Source of the DNA: CAZSPL01 sp964608735
Lineage (GTDB): Bacteria > JAJVIF01 > JAPKYR01 > CAZSPL01
Reading direction: 5' to 3'
NCBI GenBank assembly: GCA_964608735.1
Contig: CAZSPL010000026.1
Coordinates: 1-26,397 of the forward strand
Length of the DNA stretch: 26,397 nucleotides
A program made the translations under genes and the position numbers. Within the stretch, counting starts at the first letter, position 1; each line of letters opens with the position of its first letter. Positions 15,936-23,553 of this stretch are shown here, in pieces. The notes beneath the pieces were generated by a model. The model ran no database searches, was not told the origin of the DNA, and worked only from the letters and a program-made list of their open reading frames with translations.

Positions 15936-17387
15936 TTATATTTGCCTTCTTACTATCAGTTGTATGCCCTTGAAGGGGGGTATCTGCACGCAGGTGCCGC
16001 CCGAGCACTCATAGCCGCCGCGCTTGGAGCCCCAGGTGAACTCCAGCGACGTGTCGTCGTCAACATCGTAAAAAGCCTTGAAAGCGAACCACTCGCCGGG
16101 GGATTCCGTCGGAAACTGGTTGGACCCGATGGGAGGCGGCTCGTAGGGCTTCGTCGACGTCTCATAGAACAGCGTCAGCGTGAGGTCCTCGCCGAGGTTG
16201 TAATCCACGCCGATTTCCTTCTCTTCTTCATCATCGGTCTCGGTGTCGATGGTTGTGAACCTCAGGTGGACATGCATCGAATCCTCGTCGCTGACGACAT
16301 GGTCGAGCTCGAAAATATAATCGTGGTACTGCGCGGTGAGATAGTTCGCCGATTGCAGCGCGCCCTTGATGTAGTCGTGGGCGATAGTGAAGGTCGTGTC
16401 CTTCAACGGGTCATGCTGGTATTCGATGTAGAATTCGTGGAACGGCTCCAGCCTCTCGGTATCCTCACTCGCGGCGAAGATGGCGGTGATGTAGCTTTCG
16501 CCGATGAATTCGGGATTATACACGAGGGTGGCCATGTAGCCCTTTTCGTCGTTGGCGTTTATCGAGCCTTCCTCCGAATCCCCTCTTCTCAATCTCGGCG
16601 GCGAGCTGTAGGGGAAAACCATTTTCCAGTAGTCCTTGTACTGAAGCGTGACTGCGAGGTCCGCCCATCCGCCGGAAAGCTCCGCGTAATGCGCCCTTCC
16701 GTCGTCGAATCCCTGGTATGTATCCCTGAAATCCTGCTCGTACAGCAGTCGCCAATCCTCGATATTCATCGCCACTTCGAAGCCCATGAAGGCGTCCTTG
16801 TACTGCTCGAAGTCATCCTGTATGAAGCTGTTCAGGTAGTAGGCGCCGACATTGAGGTCGCCGAAATCATGCCCGACGCGCCCGCCCCACAGGCGGTCGG
16901 GGTCTCCCACGGTGTCGACGCCGATGGGGAAGTCGTTGGGGGTGCCGGTCTTGTGCAGGCCGTAGAATACCCCGGCATCCCAGTCGTCGCGGTTGAACTG
17001 CCACAGGATACCGTCGAGCATCGAATCCCACCCGAGCTGCCTCTCTTCATTCGCCTTGAGCACGATACCGCGCCCCAGCACGTATGAGAAATTGCCGGCC
17101 GTGACGTCGATATCGCCGAGATCAAGGCTGAGCGAGCGCTTGAGCAGCCGCTCCTCCTTCACCTGGTTGGGGAAGGGCCAATCGTTGCCGTAACGCGTGA
17201 ACAGGCTGAATTTATCGCCCTTGAGCGTCCATTCGATTTCCTCTTCGAACTTGGTGGTATCCGAGAGGGAGTCATTGAGGTATTCGAGCGTGACATTAAT
17301 CCGCGACCTGAGCTGGTCGGAAGCATACGCGGGAAACGCGTAGGAGAAGATGAAGAGAGCCATAGCGGCGCATACAAGATACTTCAT
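15936..17387 (-). CDS. Outer-membrane beta-barrel protein (DUF6029-like)
   Basis: This 483-residue protein has a signal peptide (1-22, ending A-Y-A-S). It is followed by long runs of alternating polar and aromatic/hydrophobic residues separated by acidic turns, the pattern of a transmembrane beta-barrel; examples are F-S-L-F-T-R-Y and L-T-L-T-L-F-Y-E-T. The pattern reminds me of DUF6029 porin-like proteins, but a profile search was not possible. The mature chain has only two cysteines, C461 and C466, near the C-terminus (E-C-S-G-G-T-C), which could form a small disulfide loop. ATG 17387 has GAGG 7 bases upstream. It follows the TlpA-like gene by 93 bases, in the same direction, and no terminator with a T tract lies between them. 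The protein implies an outer membrane; its cargo is unknown. Confidence 0.8.
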   Translation of the reverse strand: MKYLVCAAMALFIFSYAFPAYASDQLRSRINVTLEYLNDSLSDTTKFEEEIEWTLKGDKFSLFTRYGNDWPFPNQVKEERLLKRSLSLDLGDIDVTAGNFSYVLGRGIVLKANEERQLGWDSMLDGILWQFNRDDWDAGVFYGLHKTGTPNDFPIGVDTVGDPDRLWGGRVGHDFGDLNVGAYYLNSFIQDDFEQYKDAFMGFEVAMNIEDWRLLYEQDFRDTYQGFDDGRAHYAELSGGWADLAVTLQYKDYWKMVFPYSSPPRLRRGDSEEGSINANDEKGYMATLVYNPEFIGESYITAIFAASEDTERLEPFHEFYIEYQHDPLKDTTFTIAHDYIKGALQSANYLTAQYHDYIFELDHVVSDEDSMHVHLRFTTIDTETDDEEEKEIGVDYNLGEDLTLTLFYETSTKPYEPPPIGSNQFPTESPGEWFAFKAFYDVDDDTSLEFTWGSKRGGYECSGGTCVQIPPFKGIQLIVRRQI

Positions 17388-17480
17388 AACAAACCTCAGT
17401 AATTTCCGCCGTCGCGCTCGACCCTCTTCAGCGGACCGGCAATAGGCAATTTATCTGGGAATCCCGCACAGCGGGATCCG

Positions 17481-18020
17481 CTATTCGATGTTACCGATGC
17501 TTTTCAGATACTCCACGATCTTGGCTTCGATTATCTCCTCGTCGCCCTTATTGTAGCCCTCGTGCCTGTATACGATGTTCCCCTCGGAGTCGAGGAGTAT
17601 CGCCGTGGGATGCTTATCCACCGAATAGAAGGACTCGATATCGCCCCCGGTGTCGAACAGCACCTCGAAGGTGTATCCCTTCTGCTTCATATAAGACCTC
17701 GTAAGGGGAATCCCTTCCGGCTCATCCTCATCGAACAGGACGGCCTTCAGGCCCACGTCGCCGTATTCCTGGTAGAATTCGTCGATATAGGGCCAGAACT
17801 TCTTGCACGGTTTGCAGTAGTATGTAAAGAAGTCGATGATGATAAGGTCGGCGTCGCCGAATGCCTTCTCATCGCTGATTTTATCACCCTTGAGGTTTTC
17901 GAGGTTGAAGTCGGGGAAGCCGGCGCCCTCGTCTTCATCCGATTCCGCAGAGTACGCGGGAGCCAGTGAAAAACACAAGCAAGCGAAAAGAATGCATATG
18001 GAACTAAAATAACGCGCCAT
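17481..18020 (-). CDS. TlpA/ResA-like periplasmic thioredoxin
   Basis: This 179-residue protein has a Sec signal peptide (1-24, ending A-Y-S-A) and a TlpA/ResA-type thioredoxin fold. The redox motif is C69-K-P-C72 in F-F-T-Y-Y-C-K-P-C-K, the cis-proline is P138 (D-K-H-P-T-A-I-L-L), and the last strand reads G-N-I-V-Y-R-H-E-G. It has the usual N-terminal F-P-D-F-N-L-E-N-L-K-G lead-in. Such proteins reduce or isomerise thiols in the envelope, for example in cytochrome c assembly; no cytochrome genes lie nearby. Here the likely client is its downstream neighbour, a barrel protein with a single cysteine pair, but that is inference. It has its own promoter, and GGAGG lies 6 bases before the ATG. 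Confidence 0.9.
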   Translation of the reverse strand: MARYFSSICILFACLCFSLAPAYSAESDEDEGAGFPDFNLENLKGDKISDEKAFGDADLIIIDFFTYYCKPCKKFWPYIDEFYQEYGDVGLKAVLFDEDEPEGIPLTRSYMKQKGYTFEVLFDTGGDIESFYSVDKHPTAILLDSEGNIVYRHEGYNKGDEEIIEAKIVEYLKSIGNIE

Positions 18021-18040
18021 AGCGCACCTCCAGCAGGGAT

Positions 18041-18069
18041 ATTATAGTCGCTAGCACCGGGCGGGGCAA
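18041..18069 (-). promoter_or_regulatory. Sigma70-type promoter of the TlpA-like gene
   Basis: On the minus strand TTGCCC (18069-18064), 17-nt spacer, perfect TATAAT (18046-18041). It predicts a leader of roughly 14 nt carrying GGAGG (18031-18027). Confidence 0.75.
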
Positions 18070-18145
18070 TGCCCGCGGGCTTTGGCGATGCCCTGCCTTG
18101 TATCTAAATCTATGCCGAAAACCCGGGATTAGTCACACATGCACG

Positions 18146-18170
18146 AAAAAAAGCCCGCCAGAAGGCGGGC
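18146..18170 (-). terminator. Rho-independent terminator of selenoprotein copy 1
   Basis: Minus strand: GCCCGCC (18170-18164), loop TTCT, GGCGGGC (18159-18153), then seven T. It stands 23 bases after the TAG/TAA-side end of the full-length frame, which supports reading through the internal TGA as one transcription unit. Confidence 0.92.
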
Positions 18171-18192
18171 TTGAGTGAATGTCGAAATGAGG

Positions 18193-19851
18193 CTATATAA
18201 GCTCGTCGATTACCTGGGTATATGTCAGTTTACTGGATATAGCTCCGACCTTGGCGTAGCGGCAATTCCCGTCCATGTCGATGACGATGCACTGCGGGAT
18301 GCCGTTGGAGTTGCCGTTGTAATCGTTAAGGACTCCGAAGATCGAGCCGTTATCCCATCCCCACTCGGTATAATCATAAGAGTGGGAGTTGATGTAGTTG
18401 ATCGCGGTCTGCTTGCTTGAATCGAGATCCAGGGTAATCAAGGCGAAGGGTTCGCCGGGGTACGTATCGATGACATCTTGTAATTCGGGGAACTCCCCGA
18501 TGCAGCTTCCTCACCACGTAGCCCAGAAATTGATTAGTATCACATTTCCGGGTGCGTAATCGTAAAGCTGGAAACTTCCGGTGCCGACCAGCCTTTCGGC
18601 CGTGAAATTCGCCACCGGTTCCGCTCCTGTGGTCACCACGGCATAACCGGTTACCCGCATCTTATCGCTCTGGGCGTCATCAAACCCGCCCTTGCCGTCG
18701 GTTACCTCGCACGTAGCGGTGTAATTTCCCACTGCGCTCGGGGACTTCCACACCGGGTTCTTGATCTCCGAATTGTCGAAAGAGCCGCCGGTGCATTCCC
18801 AGTGGTAGCTTAGGCTGTCGCCGGGATCGGGGTCGCTGGCGGTGCAGTTGAACTGGATCTTCTCCGTGTTACTGCCCTTGTAGACCGTCGTGCGGTTCAT
18901 CGTGAGCTTGGTGATCGAGGGCGGGTGGTTCGCCGTGCCGGTGACGGTCACGTGGAAATTGTTCCAGCCATGGTTGTACCCCGGGTCGTAGGCGTAGATG
19001 TTGACGGTATAATCGCCTGCGGCGGTGGCTGCCATGATATCGGTCGCGCCGAAGATCCCATCACCCGATGTGCCGTCGCCATGAACGCCGTCATCGAAAA
19101 GCGCCGTGGGGCCGCTTCCGAGCGGTGTCAGGTCGGCGATGACCACGAAGAAATCCTGCGGCTGATGGTCAAACGCAGTCACCGTAAGGGTTGCGTGCGT
19201 GATTCCGTTCGCGAGGATTTCGGGGAAGCTTACATTCTCGATAATCGGTTCCTTGCAGTTGCTGGGCCAGGAAGCATCGATAACGTAATCGACGAATGTC
19301 CAACTGCTTCCGGCGGGGAAATGAAACACATAGGATTCCGCCCATGAGGCTCCCGGCGTGAAAGCGCGGTTCGGAGCGGCCTTGGCGAAAGCCTTGAAGT
19401 TCATATCCTGGCTGAGATAGGTGTTCATGAAGCCGTCGGAGTTTTTGAGATATTTGCTTCCGGCATTGTAGACGAGCCCACGGACATCGTAGGCCGTAAT
19501 CAGCGCCGGGTTCTTAAGCTGCACGTTGAGAGTCCACTGCTCTTGCGCCGGCAGATACTGGCTTCCGATTATCTGCACGCAATCGAAGCAGTTGGGCGGT
19601 TTCGCGAATCCCGTCACATTCGCATGGAATGCGCCTTCGCGATTCGGTACGATGGACGCCGTTCCGGTTGATGCGTCGAATTCAACCCGGAATGTATCCA
19701 TAACATAACGTCCCGTAACCGTGCTGTCACGATCGGGAGTAACAGGCGGGTCCTGCATTGTCATTGGATCAATCGAGCCTGAGGAGCAGCCCCACGCGAA
19801 CAGGGCTATGAGAAACAACGCGAGGAAGGCAACGAACTTGTCAAGCTTCAT
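18193..19851 (-). CDS. Selenocysteine-containing thioredoxin-like lipoprotein, copy 1 (in-frame TGA at 18511-18513)
   Basis: The full frame gives 552 residues if TGA is read as Sec447. A lipoprotein signal (1-22, cleavage before C22) is followed by an N-terminal beta domain carrying C88-F-D-C91, a D-D-G-V-H-G-D-G-T-S-G-D-G-I-F motif like that of choice-of-anchor X proteins, and a PKD/cadherin-like domain (about 305-395). The last 130 residues form an AhpC/TlpA-type thioredoxin fold. The active site reads F-W-A-T-W-U-G-S-C450, with a later cis-Pro-type G-I-P-Q-C-I-V-I-D. Without read-through the fold is cut just before its catalytic motif. ATG 19851 has GGAGG 10 bases upstream; an upstream ATG at 19887 is less likely because the signal peptide begins at 19851. 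It is a tandem paralog of the gene at 20211. Confidence 0.88.
18485..18513 (-). promoter_or_regulatory. Bacterial SECIS element with its UGA (copy 1)
   Basis: Read on the minus strand, UGA (18513-18511) is followed by 10 nt, then UCGGGG, loop AGUU and CCCCGA (hairpin 18500-18485). The stem has 6 perfect pairs; the loop has G at its second base; the loop begins 16 nt after the UGA. These are the published requirements for bacterial SECIS hairpins that recruit SelB. The hairpin also encodes I-G-E-F-P-E. Confidence 0.82.
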
Positions 19852-19950
19852 TACGCGCTTGCCTCCAATGTTTATTGATGCATGCATGACACCACTCTCC
19901 GAGCAACTTCATCGCACGGGATGTAAGTTCATACAGTTACACCTGCATAA

Positions 19951-19979
19951 ATTATAGCATAAACACGCGCGACTGTGAA
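19951..19979 (-). promoter_or_regulatory. Sigma70 promoter of selenoprotein copy 1
   Basis: Minus strand TTCACA (19979-19974), exact 17-nt spacer, TATAAT (19956-19951) with an extended-10 TGC before it. The leader is about 93 nt. Confidence 0.82.
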
Positions 19980-20159
19980 AAATATTTAATGTACTCGCAG
20001 TAGCTACCAGTTAATATGAGGTTATTGTTAGTTATTAGGAATTCCCATTGCATAGACTTTAAGGTCGCATCGCGCGACGCATAAAACGCCGACTGCGAAG
20101 GATATAATCGTGAGATGCCGGAATTCCGGTCTGGCATTTTAATGTGACGGAAGCCGTGA

Positions 20160-20184
20160 ATAAAAAGCCCGTCCTGTGACGGGC
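20160..20184 (-). terminator. Rho-independent terminator of selenoprotein copy 2
   Basis: Minus strand: GCCCGTC (20184-20178), loop ACAG, GACGGGC (20173-20167), then TTTTTATT. It lies 26 bases after the end of the full-length frame, again placing the end of the unit after the internal TGA. Confidence 0.9.
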
Positions 20185-20210
20185 CGAAGAATCATCGAGG
20201 GGAAATTCAA

Positions 20211-21857
20211 TCAGATAAGTTCATCGATAACGGTTGTGTATTCAAGCGTATTCGTGATATCCCCCACCTTGCAGTATCTCAGGTTGCCGTCGTTGTCGAT
20301 GATGAATGTCTGCGGTAGGCTGTAGTCGTTGTAGTTGTAGTCGTTCATTACTTCGAAGATAACGCTTTCGGGATCCCATCCCCATTCGGTGAATTCATAT
20401 TCCTGTCCGTTGACCCAGTCGATGGCTTCCTGCTTGCTGACATCGTTGCTCAAAGTGATCAGCGCAAAATCTTCCGAGGCATAGCCGTCTACTATATCCT
20501 GGAATTCGGGGAACTCCCCGATGCAGCCGATTCACCAGGTGTTCCAGGTATTTAGAAGTACGACATTGCCTGGCGTGTAGTCGGTAAGTTGGAAACTTCC
20601 GCTTCCGACGATTCTCTCGGATGTGAAGTTCGGAACCGGCGCGGGAGGCTTGACCGCGTATGTGCAGGTCCTGATCCTGCCGCTGTCGGCGTCATCCTGC
20701 CCGCCATGACCGTCGGATACTTCGCAGTTGACATAGTAATTGCCGATGGCATTGGGCGGCGACCAGACGGTGGTCTGGCCGTATTCATTATTCAGCATTC
20801 CCGACGCCGCCGACCAGTGGTATACGAGGATATCGCCGATGTTCTCATCGTGGGCGAAGCATTGCAGGCTGACCTTTTCAGTGGCGCTTCCCTTCTGGCA
20901 TGTCGTACGGCTCATGGTTATCTCATCGATAACCGGCGGGATGTTGGCCTGCTCGGTTACACTCACGCGAAAGCTGTTATAGCCGTATTTCGCGGTGGTG
21001 TCATAGGCCTGCATGTTTATCACATAAACGCCCGGGTCGACCGACGCCATAATATGCTCGACACCGTAGATGCCGTCCGACGCGGGGCCGTCGCCGTGAG
21101 CGCCGTCATCGAAAAGCTGAACCACCGTGCCGCCGATGGGCGTGAAATCAGCCTCGACGGTGAATGGATCCCCCTGGTGGTCATAGGCAAGGACATTCAG
21201 CGTGCCCTCATCCACGCCGGATTCGAGCGAACCGGGGAAAGAAAGATTCTCGATGAACGGCTCTTTGGCGTTTCCGGGCCACGATGCATCGACGATGAAA
21301 TCGACCGAGTTCCAGTTGCTCGGGGATGGAAAATGGAATATATATGTTTCATCGTGCACAGCGAATTCCGCGAACGCCCGCTGGGGAATTCCCTTGGCGA
21401 ACGACTTGAAGCTCATATCCTGCGACATGTAGGATTTCATCAGGCCGTCGGAATCGATGATGTACTTGCTGCCGAGGTTGTATACGAGTCCCCTTACGTC
21501 ATAGCCGGTGATGGGGGTCGGGTTCTTGAGTTGGACATCCAAGTCCCACTGCTCATCAGCCGGTTTATAGTGGCTGCCGATGATCGCGACGCAGTCGGCG
21601 CAATTCGGCGGGATCAGGAATTGCGTGACATTCGCATGGAATGCGGCATAGCGGGCTGGAATGATCACCGCGGTCGAATCGGAAGGATTGAATTCGACAC
21701 TGAAGGTGTAGAGTATCTGCCGGTTGTCATCGGCGGCCCTTTGCGCGGTATCGGGCGATGCCGCGGGAGCAACCGGGATTCCGGCCGTTGAACAACCGAG
21801 AATGAGCGAAGAAAGAATGACTAAGCCGAGGAGGAAAGAAATATTCTGAAGCTTCAT
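20211..21857 (-). CDS. Selenocysteine-containing thioredoxin-like lipoprotein, copy 2 (in-frame TGA at 20532-20534)
   Basis: This 548-residue paralog of the gene at 18193 has the same order: lipoprotein signal with I-L-G-C22, beta domain with C86-A-D-C89 (P-P-N-C-A-D-C-V), D-D-G-A-H-G-D-G-P-A-S-D-G-I-Y, a PKD-like domain, and a thioredoxin fold. The active site reads N-T-W-N-T-W-U442-I-G-C445. After the TGA the frame continues 106 codons to an isoleucine end, including S-L-P-Q-T-F-I-I-D-N-D-G, the expected cis-proline strand. The paralogs agree across most of their length but are clearly diverged, so both have been kept under selection with the TGA. ATG 21857 has GGAGG 10 bases upstream, as in copy 1. 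An envelope selenol oxidoreductase or peroxide-handling protein is likely; substrate unknown. Confidence 0.88.
20506..20534 (-). promoter_or_regulatory. Bacterial SECIS element with its UGA (copy 2)
   Basis: UGA (20534-20532), 10 nt, then the same UCGGGG-AGUU-CCCCGA hairpin (20521-20506), with the loop again 16 nt after UGA. The hairpin and its near flanks are identical to copy 1 over 25 bases, including every synonymous position, while the first two codons after UGA (GGA-AGC against ATC-GGC) and the downstream codons differ. Confidence 0.82.
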
Positions 21858-21912
21858 AAAACCGTTGCCTCCAAATTTCAGGCAGTGTGGCATGCTTGTA
21901 ACCTGATATAGA

Positions 21913-21921
21913 ATTATATCA
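21913..21921 (-). promoter_or_regulatory. Extended -10 promoter of selenoprotein copy 2
   Basis: Minus strand TGA-TATAAT (21921-21913). No good -35 is present 17 bases upstream, so recognition would rest on the extended -10. The leader is about 49 nt and carries GGAGG. Confidence 0.65.
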
Positions 21922-21956
21922 CATAAATCCGCCCGCGCCGGGACGCGCGACCGGCT

Positions 21957-23321
21957 CTATTCGCCATCCTTGAGCTTTTCGAGCCTCGTTGTGCGCGCCT
22001 TGCCTATCTCCTCGTATCCGCGCTGGAACAGGCCTTCGAGTTCCGCCGGGTCTTTTATCGGCGAGAAGCAGTTGATGTCGACGCATACGATTGCGCTCGG
22101 CGCCGCGGTTCCGTAATATCCGATTTCATCTATCAGGTCGGCATCGCGGTCATTGTCCAACGGCATGAGCGCGAGGCGCGGCTCGTAGCGGTCACGCGCG
22201 AGCTGGGCGAACTGCGACCAGATGGGGTCATCCGACGGCCCGACGACCACGACATGCAAAGCGGGTTCCGTAGCAAAAAGCAGGGAATGGGTATACATCA
22301 TCCATTCCCTTGTGCTCTCCTTGAGGCATACCGGGCCGATTTGAGTGAGGATACCTTCGGCTGTCTCGAGATAGCCGTCATCGTCGGTGAATGCATACAT
22401 TCTCCTGAACAGCCTTGCGAGCATGCATAGCTGTGCGACCGCCCTGTTTTTCAGGGGTACGGTACCGATGGCGGTTCCGAGTGACTCATAATCGATGAGA
22501 TCCCTGTAAGTGCCGAGAATATCCGCCATTGCATAATAGAGCAGGACATCGCCGGTCTGCCTGTATGCGATATCGAGAGCGGCGGGATAGGTGGCGACAT
22601 CGTACATGCCGAGCAACTCCATGAAATCGGTACCGGGGACGCCGTCTTCCGGTTTCTTTACCCACCATTTGGAATAGCGTGCAAGCAGGATTGTAGAAGG
22701 CTCGAAGCCGGCTGTTTCGCTGAGGCCGTTCGCGGCGACATAGCCACACAGGGAAGCCTGGTGGTCGACCGCGCTAAAGAAGCCCGATGCATCGATTGCG
22801 TATTGGGTAATGCCGTCTTTGGTAGCGAACTTCTCGTTAATGGCGGGCAGGTCATCGCGGGAGATACCACCGTATGCCTCATCGATAGCGGGCCAATCGG
22901 CAACGGGGTCTGTGAGCTTCATCCCATAAGATGCGATGATATCGTCAAAGGAGTACATCGCTGCCAACGGGTCGTAGATGAGCTCATCCGGGGTATACCA
23001 TTTCCTCTGCTTCGTGAGTTCCTTGGTCGTGTTCATTGCATCAATTGCGCCTTTGATATCAGCCGAATACGCGAAGCGGAAGAAACCGAGTCCACCGGGC
23101 TCGATAGTGAATCCAACAGGTTTTTCGACCATCGCTTCCGCCATTTTACGGGCGGACAGCCACAAGTCCCCGGTATCGAGCAGCTCATTCAATCTCGGAG
23201 CCGGGGAAGCCTTGGAGTTTGCGTTATCATTGCCGTTCGCGGGCTTGCCATTTCCGCAGCCCAGCGTCACGAAAGCCAGAATGATGAACATAATCATTAT
23301 CCTCGATATCGCGCTTTTCAC
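21957..23321 (-). CDS. Lipoprotein resembling the C-terminal part of YyaL/SSP411 (DUF255) proteins
   Basis: This 454-residue protein starts at GTG 23321, with AAGGAG 7 bases upstream, and has a lipoprotein-like signal (C22 in V-T-L-G-C) and an Asn-rich linker. The rest is helical. Its last 100 residues carry the H-V-V-V-V-G-P-S-D-D-P start, an A-R-D-R-Y-E-P-R strand and A-I-V-C-V-D-I-N-C-F-S-P-I-K-D-P-A-E-L-E-G-L. This closely follows the C-terminal end of YyaL/spermatogenesis-associated-20 proteins (…C-x-x-x-x-C-x-x-P-x-x-D-P-x-x-L…). Those proteins begin with a thioredoxin-like DUF255 domain, which is missing here, and end in an (alpha/alpha)6 barrel. The function of the family is not settled. 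The pairing with redox-active lipoproteins is suggestive. Start 31 bases after thiS. Confidence 0.72.
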   Translation of the reverse strand: MKSAISRIMIMFIILAFVTLGCGNGKPANGNDNANSKASPAPRLNELLDTGDLWLSARKMAEAMVEKPVGFTIEPGGLGFFRFAYSADIKGAIDAMNTTKELTKQRKWYTPDELIYDPLAAMYSFDDIIASYGMKLTDPVADWPAIDEAYGGISRDDLPAINEKFATKDGITQYAIDASGFFSAVDHQASLCGYVAANGLSETAGFEPSTILLARYSKWWVKKPEDGVPGTDFMELLGMYDVATYPAALDIAYRQTGDVLLYYAMADILGTYRDLIDYESLGTAIGTVPLKNRAVAQLCMLARLFRRMYAFTDDDGYLETAEGILTQIGPVCLKESTREWMMYTHSLLFATEPALHVVVVGPSDDPIWSQFAQLARDRYEPRLALMPLDNDRDADLIDEIGYYGTAAPSAIVCVDINCFSPIKDPAELEGLFQRGYEEIGKARTTRLEKLKDGE

Positions 23322-23352
23322 TGTTTGTCTCCTTAGGCGGGAGTAGTGGAAA

Positions 23353-23553
23353 TTATCCCCCGCCAATGAATCTCATTATCTCAACTTCATCGCCGTCGCG
23401 CAGTACATGCGATGTAAAATTTTCGCGTTCGACGATGGACCTGTTCACTTCGACAACGACCGACCTCGCCTGAAGGCTCTTATCTTCAAGGAAGGCCGCG
23501 ATGGTCATGCCCTCGGGCAGTTCCATCTCCTTCCCGTTAATCGTCAAGTTCAT
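23353..23553 (-). CDS. thiS: Sulfur carrier protein ThiS
   Basis: This 66-residue ubiquitin-like protein carries the sulfur for the thiazole ring of thiamine as a C-terminal thiocarboxylate. It has the usual opening (M-N-L-T-I-N-G-K-E), the centre S-V-V-V-E-V-N-R-S-I-V-E-R and the ending D-G-D-E-V-E-I-M-R-F-I-G-G-G. ATG 23553 lies inside the end of thiE (17-base overlap), so translation is coupled. No thiG or thiF follows; the next gene is a lipoprotein. The thiazole synthase must therefore be elsewhere. Confidence 0.95.
   Translation of the reverse strand: MNLTINGKEMELPEGMTIAAFLEDKSLQARSVVVEVNRSIVERENFTSHVLRDGDEVEIMRFIGGG

Noticed and set aside
15903..17087. Plus-strand open frame (394 codons) opposite the beta-barrel gene
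   Set aside because: No domain or ribosome site; the minus strand has a signal peptide and barrel pattern.
17461..17478. Hairpin ATCCCGC/GCGGGAT after the TlpA-like gene as a terminator
   Set aside because: No T tract follows on the minus strand; it may only slow or protect the RNA between the two genes.
18193..18441. Separate small gene encoding 82 residues
   Set aside because: It is in frame with the lipoprotein before the TGA, lacks a ribosome site, and contains only the second half of a thioredoxin fold.
20211..20453. Separate small gene encoding 80 residues
   Set aside because: Same reasoning: it is the continuation of the second Sec lipoprotein after its TGA.
18511..20534. TGA codons as evidence for pseudogenes or for an altered code (TGA as Trp or Gly)
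   Set aside because: Two copies share the stop at the catalytic cysteine with intact downstream frames, so decay is unlikely. TGA ends several normal genes here, so global reassignment is excluded.
20589..21791. Plus-strand open frame (400 codons) opposite Sec lipoprotein copy 2
   Set aside because: Antisense shadow; the paralog at 18193 has no intact counterpart of comparable length.
23322..23366. TTG 23366 start for the YyaL-like lipoprotein
   Set aside because: It would overlap thiS and put 15 residues before the signal peptide; GTG 23321 has AAGGAG at the right distance.
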